NCBI RefSeq assembly: GCF_027943255.1 | Contig: NC_072892.1 | Coordinates: 123,521,792 to 123,585,791 of the forward strand | From: Anastrepha obliqua | Taxonomy: Eukaryota > Arthropoda > Insecta > Diptera > Tephritidae | Length of the DNA: 64,000 nucleotides | Direction: 5' to 3' | Shown: positions 21,751-34,799 of the stretch, one piece after another | How the letters are laid out: every line of letters begins with the position of its first letter | Position numbering within the stretch: position 1 is the stretch's first letter | Notes under the pieces: model-generated | Databases searched by the model: none | Told to the model about the DNA's origin: nothing | What the model saw: only the letters and a program-made list of their open reading frames with translations | Translations under genes and position numbers: made by a program

Positions 21751-23674
21751 TAGTTTTCTTGAAAGAGAAAATGCGAGAGTTCCTCAAACGCTAAGAAATT
21801 AAAATAATAGAGCTTAAATAAAAAATCGCGTGCCAACGGCACGGCCGTGATATTTTCATGAAGATTTAATTCCCATAACACAAAATGTGTAACCCTTTGA
21901 CACAACACCACTGGGAATTATTCTCGGTTAGGCTGGCTTCATTTCTAGTTGTGTTCCTGTGGTTGTATATGCCAAATTGCTCTGCAGTGGAAAACCACCA
22001 ATTTCACCGCTTTCCCCTCATTGTCTCATTGCAGTCGCAAAATATTTGCACCCAAAACAAATTGAGACATTTTTCACTCACTCACTAACTTACTGCACCA
22101 CCAGTGCCACTCATTCACTCACCTCACTAGTTTGAATGCCTGAGCAGGCCATCTTTTTCGAACACATTTTGGTTACGGCTTTCGACCAAACCTTTTATTA
22201 AAAACCAAAATATTTTCAGGAACCACTTATTCGCTTGTTGTGTTTCAGGGACCACAACTATACACCCCAGCTCTTGACAAAAAAGAAAAAAAAAATAAAG
22301 AAACAAATACGTAAACGTAAATTAACGCAAATAGTTGGAGGTAAAACCTTGTTGGGAGCTGTCGGCAAGGGGGACGGGATTTCGTATGTATGTATGTACG
22401 TATCTATGTATGTGTGTTAAATGACCATAAAAGCTCTGCGGGACGATCAAATATAACAACTATACATACTAACTGCATCAACCGCACAGCCTCCGCTCAT
22501 CTTCGTTCGTTCCTTCGCCTATCTCTGATATTTATATTTTTACTGGCAGAATCCTGAATTTTCCGTACGAAAATATTTTCAATGTAGATGTGGCATCTCA
22601 TGTGAGCATTAAAATTAATATTGCTGTGGCAGGTGGTCGGTCGGCCATTGTGTGAGTTAAGGTAAAGTATTTGGGGGATGCTGGGCTTACAGTGGCAACT
22701 GGGCGTTGATTAAGTTCGAGGACCTGAGCAATGCCAACAAGCAGACAAGCAGACATTCAAAGCAGCCAACAACCGCAAGCACAACGAAAGTAAACACAAA
22801 AGTTCAGGCAAATGGCTGTTTGTGGCGAAAGTGTGAGGCAGAGCATGGGAGCGGTTGGCAAGTATTCAAATGAAGTTGACATCTGGAATACTTGGAGCAC
22901 AATTAAAAATGTGATGTCAATTTTATTATTGGATATTACGCTTTAGGGTAAATTTTAGATTACACAGATGTGTCTGTGTATACATCTGTATATGTGTGGT
23001 CTTAATGTAAAATGCTGCAGGCACCAGCTCATCGAAACAAAAGCAAGTTTCATAATGGCAATAAAAATCTCCACAAATTGCCCTTTTGCGTGACCCGAAA
23101 AATAGCAATCAAAATCCTTAAAATCATCAATGCTTTAATGGAATTAATCGAACCTTTGGAAAAGATAAAAGAGGAGAAAGAAGCCTGTAACGATGAATGT
23201 TTAATTACTGCCTATAAATTTTGTAATTCTTAAAAAACAAAACTTTATATAAACGTAATTGAAACTTTATTAATTCAATAATAATTCGAATTAGGGGAAA
23301 GTTTTTGAAGCTGCTACAAAAGCATGAGATGCATGGAGAAAGTGGATAAAAATACAGAGACAAGACAAAGGATATACAGTAGACTCGGAGTAGAGAAAGC
23401 CCCGCATTGAGAGAACTACTAGGTCAAGGACGTCACACAAATTCCTTCATTGGGTACTCTCTCGAGCGAACCTTTAATCTGATAAGTACTCAGTAGGAAA
23501 AACTTCGGAATTTTTGTGTAATTTCAGTTATGTCAGCATACACATACATGCATTGTATACATTTTGCAGTGTGAAGAGATTCAGTACAGTCCATTTGGGT
23601 TAAAGCAGTTGTGCGAAATTAGTGATACATATTCTTTTGATAGTTGATTGCGAAAGTTAAAACGTTTCCAACAG
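21751..23674. other. Interval without a supported gene
   Basis: AT-rich, with short microsatellites (GTATGTAT at 22385-22412). Short open frames at 22926-23233 look like chance. Confidence 0.35.
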
Positions 23675-23678
23675 TTAA

Positions 23679-24087
23679 GCCGTTAGTGGTAGACAGAATT
23701 AAAAAAATAGAGTTTTTTGCATTTTCTTAAAGTATAGTAGCTTAGAAACATTGTGTGAAAATTCGAAGGGAATCCGGCAAATACTTTTCGAGTTATTTAA
23801 CAATTAACAAAGGGCGCTCGGCGCTCGATAGCAAAACTTCAAATGCGTTTTTCTCCAAACTATGTTTTTTGAACTGGTGATCACTGTAACTTAAAAACCG
23901 CTTCTTAGATTTCAATAAAATTTATACTGCTTTTGAAAACATAAACAACTCGTAACTGATCGAAGGATTTTTTCCTCTAAAATTTTGATTTTTTTTTAAT
24001 AATTAATTGTCGGTTTCTTTCTCGAAAATCTGCAAAATAAATTATTGAAAATCATAATTTTTCGGACCTCTGACTACCCCTCACCCC
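23679..24087. repeat. TTAA-type MITE inside the Tigger remnant
   Basis: Flanked by TTAA at 23675-23678 and 24088-24091. The ends are inverted (start GCCGTTAGTGGTAGACAG; reversed end GGGGTGAGGGGTAGTCAGAG). The body, including AAAGGGCGCTCG, GAACTGGTGATCACTG and TAACTGATC, matches the copy at 39531-40087 closely in the same orientation. Tigger-like sequence resumes right after the second TTAA. Confidence 0.8.
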
Positions 24088-24091
24088 TTAA

Positions 24092-25035
24092 AAGAAAATA
24101 CGAAATTATACAAAAGCTCGATAAGGGCTTTACAATAAAAGCATTGCCCGATCAATATCGTATGACCAAATCGACCATTAAAATTGTGACCACGCATTAA
24201 AAATCTTATAATAGAGCTTCTAAAGGCAACGTCAGCGAGCACTATAAAATGAAAATCTTTGAAAAAGGGACAGTTTGCTGATATGGGAATTTCCTTACCT
24301 TAATGGTTCATCGCACAAAGAAGCCGACACACTCCAATATCTGGTAATCTTATGGAAGAAAATACTAAGCACCTGCATAAAATGTATGGAAACTGAATTG
24401 CCTTTAATGCACGTTCAGGTTGGCTTAATGGATTCAAGGCTAGATTCGGAATTAGCTTGTTAGAAATTTGCGGTGAAAACCCGTCTTCTGATCAAGAAGC
24501 AGTGTCAACGTTTAAAGCAAGTTTTCGATGAACAAAAAATTGATTTGCAGTTGAATGAAAATCAAAATTACAACGCCAATCAAATTGGGTTATTTTGGAA
24601 ATAAAAATTAAAATAAATAAATAATTTTCGTCCACATTTCTGTTACGTGTTTGGCCGAGCTCCTGCTCCTATTTGTGCATGCGTCTTGATGGTGTTGCAC
24701 AAAAAAAGCAGTCTACAGTTTTAAGCCGACTCCGAACGGCAATTGTTTTTATGCGGAGCTTTTTCAAGAAAGAAAATTATAAAGAGATAAAACAAACGAC
24801 AACCGCAAATGAAAAAAAATGCTTCCGGAAGAAAAAGTGAAACGTCGCGAGACACAATTTTTGCTTGCACTAATACAACTGGCAAACAAAAATTTAAGTC
24901 ATTAATAATAGGCCAAGCCAAAAAATCACGATCATTCAGAGATTTTCATCTTTTGAACAACAAAAGCTGCAAAATATCATGGATGACTGCCAAATTTCTA
25001 AGAATGTTTCCACAAAATATTTGTACCAGGGGTAA
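24092..25035 (+). pseudogene. Tigger/pogo transposase pseudogene
   Basis: Fragments in three frames follow the Tigger order: KYEIIQKLDKGFTIKALPDQ and YRMTKSTIK (first HTH, 24095-24185), CENP-B-type DNA-binding pieces with RSGWLNGFKARFGIS (24410-24460), NANQIGLFWK (24575-24602, a changed form of the first catalytic Asp region), and, after a SINE insertion, GRKSETSRDTIFACTNTTGK and KSLIIGQAKKSRSFRDF (24830-24950), with SWMTAKFLRMF at the end. Tigger proteins are cut-and-paste transposases related to CENP-B and jerky. The catalytic Asp near GLFWK appears replaced (NQIG instead of NADETG), and frameshifts abound. Confidence 0.82.
24645..24785 (-). repeat. SINE fragment inserted in the Tigger remnant
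   Basis: The minus strand shows the SINE body: AAAAAGCTCCGCATAAAAAC, TGCCGTTCGGAGTCGGCTTA, AAACTGTAG, then CATCAAGACGCATGCACAAA and GGAGCTCGGCCAAACAC. This is the same order as in the full copy at 54600-54925, with the tRNA-like head missing and an internal deletion between GTAG and CATCAAG. Confidence 0.88.
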
Positions 25036-25299
25036 GTTAGATTCACTAAATTGTGTTTCTTTATTCATATGTATGTTTATTTATTTAAATATATATATAT
25101 ATAAATATGAACAACAAATTCTTACTGACTACTAACACAAACTAAATAGGTTTATATACAAAATTTCAGAAGGTAAATGAAAAAACTTTGGAAAAAGAAA
25201 GCGCGAAAGGCTCGAAAGAGATGAGATCCGGTTGAATTTATTAAGAGCGGATACGGATATAATTTTTTTTTGTTATTACTTGCATTAAAAGGGTAGGGA

Positions 25300-26290
25300 T
25301 TTCAAAGTTATGTTCTTGAAATTTTAAAGTTTATTTTTTTTGAGAAATGCAGCACAGTCGAGCCAGCCACTTCTTTTTGTCATTTTTATCACTGACATAA
25401 GCAAATGTTTTACTTTTCCTAATTTCTTGCTCTTTGCGACTGATTTAAAAATCTTCTCATTTGTTAAGGACCCAGCGGATATTCAGAAGCTGCAACTCGG
25501 CTTAAACAATCTTCGTCGTTGGTGCAAAAGATCGCCTCTGTCCTTAAATATAAAAAAAATGCTTTCATTTAACATTTTCGAGGCGTCAGTGCATGTTAAG
25601 CACATCCTACCCCATTTCAAATGATGTACTACAAAGTGTGACAGAGTTTAAGGAACTTGAAATATTATTCAATACAAAATTTTCCTTCAGTGTCCACATT
25701 AATTTTATTCTTTCAAAATCGTATTCGATTCTAGGCTCCATTCGCCGCAATACAACTGAATATTCTGATCCGTATACCTATAAACTGCTGTTTAGGTATC
25801 TTGTTCGTTCTCGCCTAGAGTACGCTGTTATCATTTGGATACCTTATGACTAACTCTCGATTAATAAAATTTTTCTTAAGCAAGCATTACGTTCTCTCCG
25901 ATTTGAGTCGCCTGTTCCATCCTTTAACTCTCGGCTAAAGCAAATTCATCAAGAATCTCTTGAAAAGAGAAGGACAGTCCTTTCACTTTCGTTTATTTTC
26001 AGTGTTGTTAATGACATCCTCGACTGTCCAGATCTACTTTAGCGGATAAGCTTTAATGTTTACCAGAGAAGTCTTCGAAATGTTTATCCTTTTTATGAAG
26101 AAAAGTTTAAGACTAAATTTGCGAATAATACACCCATTGCTCACGCACTTCGAGGCTATAATTCATTATGTAATACTAGTCTGCTTGATTTTGTATTATC
26201 CAAATTGATTGCCAATATAAATTATAGTTGTCAAATTTGGCCTACTTTTCTTTACATTTGTGTCTGTAAGATAATTTGTACTGTAGATTT
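25300..26290 (+). pseudogene. LINE remnant: RT thumb and 3' part (Jockey/CR1-like)
   Basis: Plus-strand frames contain PLLFVIFITDISKCFTFPNF and LLFATDLKIFSFV (RT motif C, where the usual FADD is changed to FATD), ADIQKLQLGLNNLRRWCKRS, then in the next frame VTEFKELEILFNTKFSFSVH, then YKLLFRYLVRSRLEYAVIIW and, after a stop, FNSRLKQIHQESLEKRRTVL. The remnant ends near 26290, after a run of ATAAATAATTG. It is likely related to the 8100-8905 remnant. Nonfunctional. Confidence 0.8.
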
Positions 26291-26299
26291 TTAAAATAA

Positions 26300-26806
26300 A
26301 TAATTGATCACCTTTACTTGCAAGTGGTTTCGTACGTCAATCATATTTGACACTTGGGAACTAGACAGCTTGAAAGGGATTATCTTTAAAAAATAAATAT
26401 AGTGAATGGTTCTACACAAAAATAATAAGAAATTTCGCTGTTTTATATGAATTTATAACCCGATACCTCTAAATTGATCAGCCTTGTACACTTGTACAAG
26501 GTAGCATAAAATTATTCATCTAATGTTTTTTTTAACAACTATTTGATTAACTACACGAAAAAACTATGTTTTGAGAGAAGGAAATTTTTATTTTGATATT
26601 TACATACTTCTGCTTGCTACTACTTGCTTATTTGTTTGGATACTTCAGCTGTTCGGTTCATGGGTGTGAAATATGGTTAACGTACATTTGCAAATAGGCG
26701 ATAGGGTGATTAATGTTGAGCCACTTTGAACATATCTTATAAATACATAATGGCATAGGAATATATCATCCCGCTAATACCGATTTTGAGTTATGGGTTG
26801 ACTTGA
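26300..26806. other. AT-rich interval, nothing recognised
   Basis: TCAATCATATTTGACACTTG at 26338-26357 resembles TCAATCTTATTTGACGCTTG at 9961-9980, a hint of a shared untranslated repeat. Confidence 0.3.
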
Positions 26807-26810
26807 TTAA

Positions 26811-27443
26811 GGGGACCCGGTGGTCCAGAAATTTCAAAAAATCGATTTTTTGTTTTTTCGATATTTCAAAAGTATAGTATCTTAAAAATATATACTGTGA
26901 AATATTCATGCGGGAATTTCCAATACTATCGCTTCTGCCGCCCTTTAACTAGGTAGAGAGCGTGCTCCTGTACCTCAAACTTTAAACTCATTTATCTCGA
27001 AACGACTTTTTTCGGTTTGGTGTTGTCAAAAAAAAAAAGTATTCAACCGAATCATCTGAAATTTTAATATTGTGTTCACAACATCAATTTTATTATTATT
27101 TCAATTATTTCGTATTTTCTTATTATTTTGTAAATTTTCCTTGTTTTATTTCAGTACGGCTCATAGCTACAGTCTTACTGACTAAACATTTTTTTGGCTT
27201 CTGTGTTTCAAATAAACAGAAGAGCTAAAATGAACAACACCGTCCCGGTCCAATTTTTCGGCAGTCCAATTTTAGCGCTATTTTTTTAATTATTAAAATT
27301 AAAAAAAATTTTTGTCATTTTTGTATTTTACTACAGAAGGTGAATAAAAAGCCTAAAAAGTTTAAATATCGTTTTTAATTTTTTTTATTGTAAAAATTCC
27401 TGAGAATACCCTAAATTTTCGAGATGTAGACCACGGGAACCCC
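26811..27443. repeat. TTAA-type MITE with clear ends
   Basis: TTAA at 26807-26810 and 27444-27447 flank a 633-bp unit that starts GGGGACCCGGTGGTC and ends with the reverse of GGGGTTCCCGTGGTC. These are good TIRs with a TTAA target duplication, as in piggyBac- and Kolobok-type transposons. No coding frame. The body is AT-rich with AAAATCGATTTT near the start. Confidence 0.82.
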
Positions 27444-27447
27444 TTAA

Positions 27448-29279
27448 CCTGCGGATTTTCTCTATTATACATGAACTCAGAAACTATATATATAAGTAAA
27501 TCACAAAAAAATTTTCGTATCGACAGTCAAAGTTTAAGGTTTTATTGGAGCAACAAACTTTCATACTTGATTTCCCAATGCTTTCGTTTTTACACCCTCA
27601 TTTTTTATTAAAAAGTTAAAAAAGGGGTGATATGTTTCCGCTAAGTGGTTGTGATACTCCAAAGACTTGTGATTGTGAATGTGATTGGACTTTTCTAATG
27701 GACCATATTCTATTCAAAGTTTTTTTGTGTAAAAAGCTCTCAAAATTTTGATGATCTACCCACTGATTGTGAATTGTGAAACAACCAAATTTTAGTAGAG
27801 CACAATCGGAGAAGCTCTACGCTTCACTTTTTTATTTGTTACCGTAAGCATACTCGCCAAAATCTTCAAAATTTGAAATGATATGGATTGAAGAGCCTGT
27901 AACCTACTGATTGGTATTTTTCGTACAGAAATTATTTCGGCTGCGATATTTTCAGTACTTTGCACGATACTTTGTTTCACTGTCACAATAAAACTCAGCT
28001 ATTGAATCGAGCTTTGGTTTTTATAATATATGCCAGCAATATGCTGGTGGATGATTATTTTGATCGATTTAAATCAATGCAGGTCGAGTTTTAATAATTT
28101 CCCATCATCACAATGTAGTAATTAAATTCAACTTAATAAAAATATAAACCTCGCTGGACGAAGAAAAATAAGAAGTTAAACTTAAGTGCTGAATTATTAG
28201 GTCCCTATTTAAAAACCCGTTATATTTATGTACGTTTATGGATGTTAGTGTAACCTGAGGCCAGGTTTCGGGTCGGCCACCATACAACCTAAAAACCATC
28301 CATAAAACACACACAAACCTACAAATAATATACAAGCGGGCTTGCAAACATATTTATTGAGGCCCAAATATAATTTTATTAGACAATTTCTGTGTTCGCA
28401 TTCATAAAATTTTCAAATTGGTTGAGTGATTTGGATGCGAAGTAGCATTAATTACACCATAATAAACTGTGTTATTGCATTTTATTAAGTCTAGAGCTAG
28501 CCGCAACACACAGAGACACACACACAAATCCATGCTCCCGCATACTGGCTGGCAACCCATAAGGGTACCCTTAAATTGAGTGAGTGCTGAGCGAAGTGGA
28601 AAGGAGTGTGGCGGCAAAGTTTCGGTTGAATGCTAAAAATGCTGAAAAGTTCCTTTTTTATTACACTTGGTAACTTTTTTAATTATCCACTTTAGTTTGA
28701 ATGTTGGTTGTGGTTGTTGCTATATTTATTCTTCTTATTATGAATGTAGTGATTGCGTGCTGTTACTTTCAATATGCCTTTGGATGATGATTTTACTCAG
28801 CTACGTATATATAAGCATGAAGATGAGCTGTATAAATTTGAGAGCATCACAGCAACAAAGGAGGGTTAGAGATGTTGCCGGTGAATATGAGAGATCAAAT
28901 AAAAGGAGTTATTAAATTTTATTACAACAACTAGCAAGAAACTGCTAAGGCGAAAGTTGGTTTATTTTTATTTTAAGTAGGTATACATAAAATTTTGATA
29001 TTTAACTTCTTTTCAAAACAAATAAAGTTACTGTTTCTGGCACTCGAGATATACAAGTATAAATAGGTCAGAAGATTAAATTAATCTTCTTGTGCTTTGA
29101 CTTTAATACAACAGACATAATAAAATTGACAATCATACACATTAAGGAGGCAACGGTTCATGCTTGATATCAAGTATGAAAGAATGCAAGTTCCTCACAT
29201 CCTGACTGATTCTTAAGAGTTTTTGGGAAACTGAGTTTCCTTGCTATGGGGCAACACATCATCAAGAAAAGCTTAGAAG
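27448..29279. other. Long interval without a supported gene
   Basis: AT-rich. No domain recognised in the short open frames at 27792-28915. Confidence 0.35.
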
Positions 29280-29970
29280 TGAAGAGCTAAGGCTAAGAGA
29301 CGCTAGCTGACAATGAGCTGGGCTGATGAGCTGGCTAGACAGGGAACTTTGGAGATGGTTTCGTCGCAAAATGAGAGGATTGGGGTTCTCTTAAGCACCT
29401 GTGGTCCGATCCTGGGAAGATAGGCCTCGAGTCAACTCAGCGAGTGCTGGGCTAGTGCGCAAACGGGCAAGGTGGCGAGATCCTTCTGGCCACGGGTAGA
29501 TCGGGGACGCTCGAGAGTACTCCTAAGGTGAACAAAGCCGCAGCTCTCGATTTTGGTGGCTATCCTTACCGGGCATTGTCTGTTAGGTGTACATGCGGTG
29601 AGACTTGGGATCGCTTCAAGTCCGTTCTGCAGAAGTTGTTTTGAGGACGAAGTGGAATTATCTCAACATCTTCTTCTTAGCTGGTCTAGCAAAGATATAG
29701 ACATCTGGGCTCTCACTTTTTCGCTACACCTGCGGATATAGCGGATTTAAAAATCACACATCGGGTGAAGTTCATTAATAACTTGATGCGACTAATTACC
29801 AACGGAAATCAGCCACAGTCAGCGTCATCGTAAGTGCATGGACATTATTCCCTAGTCCCAAGGCTCCTTCTTCCTTCCTTTCCTTCCCTGTGTGGTATCA
29901 GAACGGACGAATTTTGAATATTTGTCAAATGGGCCCCAAGCAAGGGCATCCATTAAAACCTAACCTAACC
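29280..29970 (+). pseudogene. LINE remnant: RNase H end and C-terminal zinc region
   Basis: WADELARQGTLEMV (about 29320) is the last RNase H motif. VAILTGHCLLGVHAVRLGIA and CRSCFEDEVELSQHLLLSW (29553-29690) form the C-terminal zinc region. The 3' untranslated part contains GTGGTATCAGAACGGACGAA (29890) and ends CCTAACCTAACC near 29970, a typical LINE tail. Frames are broken. Confidence 0.75.
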
Positions 29971-29974
29971 CAGC

Positions 29975-30165
29975 TGGCACTCCCTAGCTGACTCCCGTAG
30001 TTTTTATGAGCAATCCTAGGAGACTCTAATACACCTTCTTCTTGAATGTAGCGCTATAGGCTTGAGACATTAGCTGCATACTGCAGCTAGAAGAAAGTCA
30101 TATACAGGTATGGCCAGTCCAGCCCAGTTCTATCTGAAGTTTAATAAGGGAACTGGGTCTGGATG
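29975..30165 (+). pseudogene. Short LINE C-terminal fragment
   Basis: ETLIHLLLECSAIGLR near 30030-30075 matches the zinc-region pattern (ExxxHLLLxC) of RNase H-type LINEs. It directly follows the tail of the previous remnant, so two LINE pieces are stacked head to tail. Confidence 0.45.
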
Positions 30166-30702
30166 AAGTACTGTGATGAATAGAAGGCACAAAATTCATA
30201 AGGTCGAAGAGCAAGCTTCAAATTTTAAATTTTCTGGTCACGGTTACGTTTTGGGTATGGGTGGACCGTCTTCAGTTAACCACCTCCAAAATTTTGCGCA
30301 TGATATGATCAAAGATTGCAAGTACCTCATTTCGCCTATTCCAGAAGCTGCACGAATGAGTCTTTTACTATCCTGCGTGGCACACTACTAGGTTTAAGTA
30401 CTTTGACTCATCGCTCTTGAATGACACTGATGAATGTGGGGATATAAGTGTCAGTCAGATTCATTAAAGAAAAAAAAACGAGAAGTAGCACCTAAACTGC
30501 TGGATCGCTGGACTGGCACTTGTAACTACCTGTTTACCCACCTTGATTAGCATCAGCGCACTTTATGTAGCCTTTGACAAATTCCGCCATAATTCAAAAA
30601 TCGAATCGAGCTCCAGAATCAGGCCGCTGCTAAAAATATAAGCAAATCTTACCAAAAACCTGTTCTTATTTACTACAGGGAAAATGGTTCCTGCTGCCCA
30701 AG

Positions 30703-31510
30703 TAGCGCCGTTTTGATAAATTATGAATCCTCCAAGAGGCAGATATCTACAGCCAGTCAGAGTTGTTGATGTAATGAAGAAGGTTGATGGGATTTATAGT
30801 AGGTTGGTCCACTACCTCAGGCTGTCGAAGAAAAGCGCACCCAGTGGCCAGTTCATCTGCCAAATCCGGGTATATACAGATAAAGTGCTCAACAGTCGTC
30901 TTCTCTGAAAGGTCCCTACAGTTTCTGCAATGGGGGTTAAATGGTAAACTTAGCTTTCCTAACTGAGTGCTAATCGTGCAATGGCTGATAAAAACAGCTA
31001 CGTGTCTGGAAATTGAATTGCGTGGCGTCTTCAGGACTTTCTAGTCCAGCATGCATTGTATTAGGGTTTAAGGGTTTTCGAAATAGCACACAAAGAAATC
31101 AAGCACCACCTGTTTTGTGTTTTCCTGAGAAATAAGTTGTGTAATTCCCTTTTAACAAGAGTTAGGGGTGACCAATGCAGTCCTCTTCAGCCCAGATTAG
31201 GAATGATTTATCTGCACAAGAGATTTGATCTCCCCCTTACAGGAGTTGACCAGTTTGTATCTGCGCCATAGCATCTCTAGAGCCTTGATGACGCCTTGAC
31301 TATGGGAAAAAATGTTAATATGTCACTCGCTTCCTGCAGGATAGCAAAGACTTCTGCCTGAAAAACACTAACAGCATTCGGCTGTTTTAATATATAAATT
31401 GGCTGATTTAGAGAAAGCTCCTGCTTCGACTTCCGATTCCATCTTGGAGCCATCTGGATGCATCTCTAACGTACTGTTAATATTCCATCTACGCATTTTT
31501 CGTACAATAG
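30703..31510 (-). pseudogene. LINE remnant, family 1 relative (inverted)
   Basis: The 3' end at 30703-30770 reverses to ACATCAACAACTCTGACTGG and CTGTAGATATCTGCC, matching 4165-4205 in the copy at 2735-4245. Upstream on the minus strand come TTVEHFICIYPDLA-type codons (30905-30860), cysteine-rich zinc-region sequence, and an RNase H remnant with ADKSFLIWAEED-like decayed codons near 31190. Many stops. Non-functional. Confidence 0.7.
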
Positions 31511-34249
31511 CTCAAGTGTCTGAATGTGAGCAGTGATTATGTAAAGTTATCTCTTTAGAATAGAACGAGACATTTGTTTTCCATCTGCATTTACCAGGTG
31601 TGAGCGTTTTCAAAATATTTATTAAAGGTAAACCGCTAATACGCATAAACATTTTTTCCTGATTTACACGTAACAGTAAAATGGACAATATTTTTTTAAG
31701 TACTAATAAAGCTGCTTTTATTTTCTAAAATTCCTCTCAACAAGAATGGTTGTGGGGTGGGGTGGAATATCCTGCGGTGAAAGCACCAAGTGCGATTTTT
31801 TCTATGATTACACAAAAATAAAAAAAGTGACTAGCTGAGTGCTATATTCATATTGAATAATTTATCTTATCATTCGCAGAGCGAACAACAAATGTGAATT
31901 TATTGATATGGTAATTGAACAAAACCACAGGAAATTTTAATTTTTTTTTGGTTTTTGGCCAATCAACTGAAGTTTACAAAAATTAACGCTCCACTGAATT
32001 TATAACAAGTTTTGACATTTTTCGTTTTCGTTCTTTCGTTACTAGTTTTTCACACACACACATACATAAACAATTCATTGTTGTATAATATGGATTTAAG
32101 GATGTGCACAGCTCTACATTTCTGATTTTTCGTTTGGATTTTAGTTTGTTATATTTTAGCCTTTGGCACTTCATTTCACATTGGCATTTCAATTGGCTGC
32201 TCCATTCTGTGATATTTTAACTCCACTCAAAAAATGTTACGTATACGCCATGCCGAACGCACAACTAAAATCAATGTGCTTAGCGAGTTTTAGACGAAAT
32301 AAAAAGTACAAAATACACGCGCTTAGCAATTGGAAACTTCAACCGCGATAGCAATGCTACCAATCAAAAACAACATAGCGCAGCAGCAAAAAAAATCAAA
32401 GCAAAAAAAATCGAAAGAAGATAAAATAAATTTGTATACGAGTATGCTTCCTGTATTGGGCAGGGCAAAACAATCAAAATTCGTAATTGACAACATTTCC
32501 GAATTGTCGATGCCAAAATGTCGACAACGTAAGCCGTTGTTGAAATAAATGAAATCGGCCAAATGAAGAGGATTGCACGCGAGGCTGGAGATTGGTGATT
32601 GGCCGCTATATATCGTACGTACGTATGTTGGTCGTGGTGGGTGTGTATGGTCGACCAAAGTGCAGAGGAAGGGAGGAAAATGAATATACCAGGTTGACGT
32701 AGGGGAGCGCTGAGGCAGAGTTGTTTCGGCGAGTTGAATGTTATCAGTGTAGCGCAGCACGATTTGTGGCAAATCGCTTTGTCAGCGTCATATGAAGTGA
32801 CACAATCTGGTATCAGCACGCGTGCAAGCAGGCATACAAATATAACACGAGCTAAGAGCTAAGAGTAAATTTCGTGCTGAACAAGGTAAAGTGGACATTG
32901 AGATAGACTGACTGGCGCATCGGTCTGACGCAACGATATTTGCAGCAACTGCGAATTGATTGTCAACTCTACGACTATGAGTATCAATGATCAGAGATCA
33001 CATACGAATGGTCGCATACTCGGCACATATATCACATTTACGTTTACTTGACAACGCGTATGTAGGTATGAAAGTAGCTTTCAAGTAGTGTATATATGTA
33101 TGATGTGGAAGACTTTAAGGGGAAGGAAATTTGGCAGTAGGCAGTGGTTACGCTTGATTTGATTTCATTTCAATTCAATTCGATGCCAATCGACTTGTAT
33201 TAATTTGCTTGTATTCCACTATGAACGCTTTTATCCACGCATACCCAGGTATGTACATATGTGTGAATGGCTCCGTGTGTGTGTGTGTTTTTGACTAATA
33301 CTAATATTATACTACTACATATGTACAACAATTGTTTGTACGATTTGTGTTGTATCCAATTTGCCGAAACCTATTTGCCATTTGGGAATCGACAATGAGC
33401 CTCATTTAGTTGAGTTAATAACTGACAAATCGCATGCAACGCAAATGCCGCAAGCTACAGCAGCTACTCGTACTCGTACGCGTACATAGACAGAGCATAG
33501 AGAGAAACAATAGCTGGCGTGATTGGCGCTTATCAGTTTCAGTAAATCAGTTTAACTAGTCAGCGAGTCAGCGAATCGGTTATGTCCGTTTGGCGCCGTT
33601 GGACCACTCTGATGCTAGTTAGCCGCATGAAAGATAATGTAATACACATACACACGCATATTAAGGTGGTCCGGTTATGAATAATTTCTTGTTACAGCAA
33701 ATTACATTTTTTTAATTCACTGTAATTATTGCACTTCTAATCCGTTGGTTTCGAAAGCACGAGAGCGCCCAACGTTCACTGCCTAGACCAAGTCACCATT
33801 AACCTGAAAAAGAAAATTGTGATTGAAGCTAAAGCTCATCCCGAGCTGAAACGCTGCCTACTGATGATGATAATGAATTATTGCAATAAATAACACCAGA
33901 GATGTGTAATCGTGCTGTGGGTAAATCCTACTCTCTGTCACACCCTGGGCAATGTAGCAGACGATGAATGAAATTCTACTCTACAAGAGCAGGCCAGCAG
34001 TGTGTAGTAGTCTAACCCGAAGAGAGGTGATAACGGGAGAGGTACATGATCTCTGGGGTCATGCGGCTGAGCCAAAAGTCGTGTCTAGCGTTAGTTCAAA
34101 AGCCGAAAATGGTAATTGGAGGCAATTGAGACCAGCTTGCTGTGTTCTTATTCTGAGCCTCCTTAACATTGTTGAAGTCGGGCTTAGAATAAATAGTAGG
34201 GGTTACATTGGAGTATTTGGTTATATGGAAATGGCATCGAATTAGCCCC
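31511..34249. other. Long interval without a supported gene
   Basis: Mixed composition with TACGTACGTA (32619-32628), GTGTGTGTGT (33277-33288) and CTCGTACTCGTACGCGTACA (33468-33487) simple repeats. Two overlapping minus frames at 32323-32819 (about 150 codons) lack recognisable domains. TTAAGGTGGTCCGG at 33661 resembles the left end of the TTAA MITE family, but no right end follows. Confidence 0.35.
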
Positions 34250-34790
34250 TTGTGGGTCAATAGTGGCATTCCAAGCCCAAAAGAAAGTTACTAGTAAAAT
34301 AAAGCTGCCGAGAGTCTGTAAGGTAGTCCTCTCGACAAAACTAACACTCTACAAGGCTTGCATCATGCGCATCCTTACGTATGGCGCAGAAGTTGGGCGA
34401 TGACAAAATCCGATGAGGCATTGCTTGGAGTATTTGAGAGAAAAATTCGGTGGAAAATTTTTAGAACTTTGCTCGGTGGTGGCGACGAGTATCGCAGTCG
34501 ATGGAACAGTGAACTGTATAAACTTCATCACGACATAAACATTCCGCAGCGAATAAAGATGTAGCGGCTTCGTTAGCTGAGCCATGTCGTCCGAATGGCT
34601 ATAGATCATCAGCTGATGGTAGTAAAGGAAAAGAAAAGTCTCCTCTACGTTGAAGAGATCAGTTGGATAAGATTTTGGTTTCACCTGGTGTTTCCAACTG
34701 GCGCTTGTTAGCGCGAAAGAGAAATGACTGGCGCGCTTTGAGAAACTTGGCCGAAATTTCATAAGCGCTTATCGCATCAACTACGAAGAT
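34250..34790 (+). pseudogene. RTE-like LINE remnant: RT end and connection region
   Basis: KLTLYKACIMRILTYGAE in one frame, then MTKSDEALLGVFERKIRWKI, WNSELYKLHHDINIPQRIKM and, past a stop, SHVVRMAIDHQ, followed by decayed QLDKILVSPGVSNWRLLA. The LTYGAE...LGVFERKI pattern with a VRM ending is typical of endonuclease-reverse-transcriptase LINEs without RNase H. The catalytic palm is missing. Confidence 0.75.
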
Positions 34791-34799
34791 TAAGAGTCT

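Noticed and set aside
30173..30391. 72-codon frame containing GHGYVLGMGGPSSVNH
   Set aside because: Looks protein-like, but I could not tie it to any family and it lies between LINE remnants.
32323..32819. Two overlapping minus-strand frames of about 150 codons
   Set aside because: They overlap in different frames, neither has a domain, and the region is simple-repeat rich.
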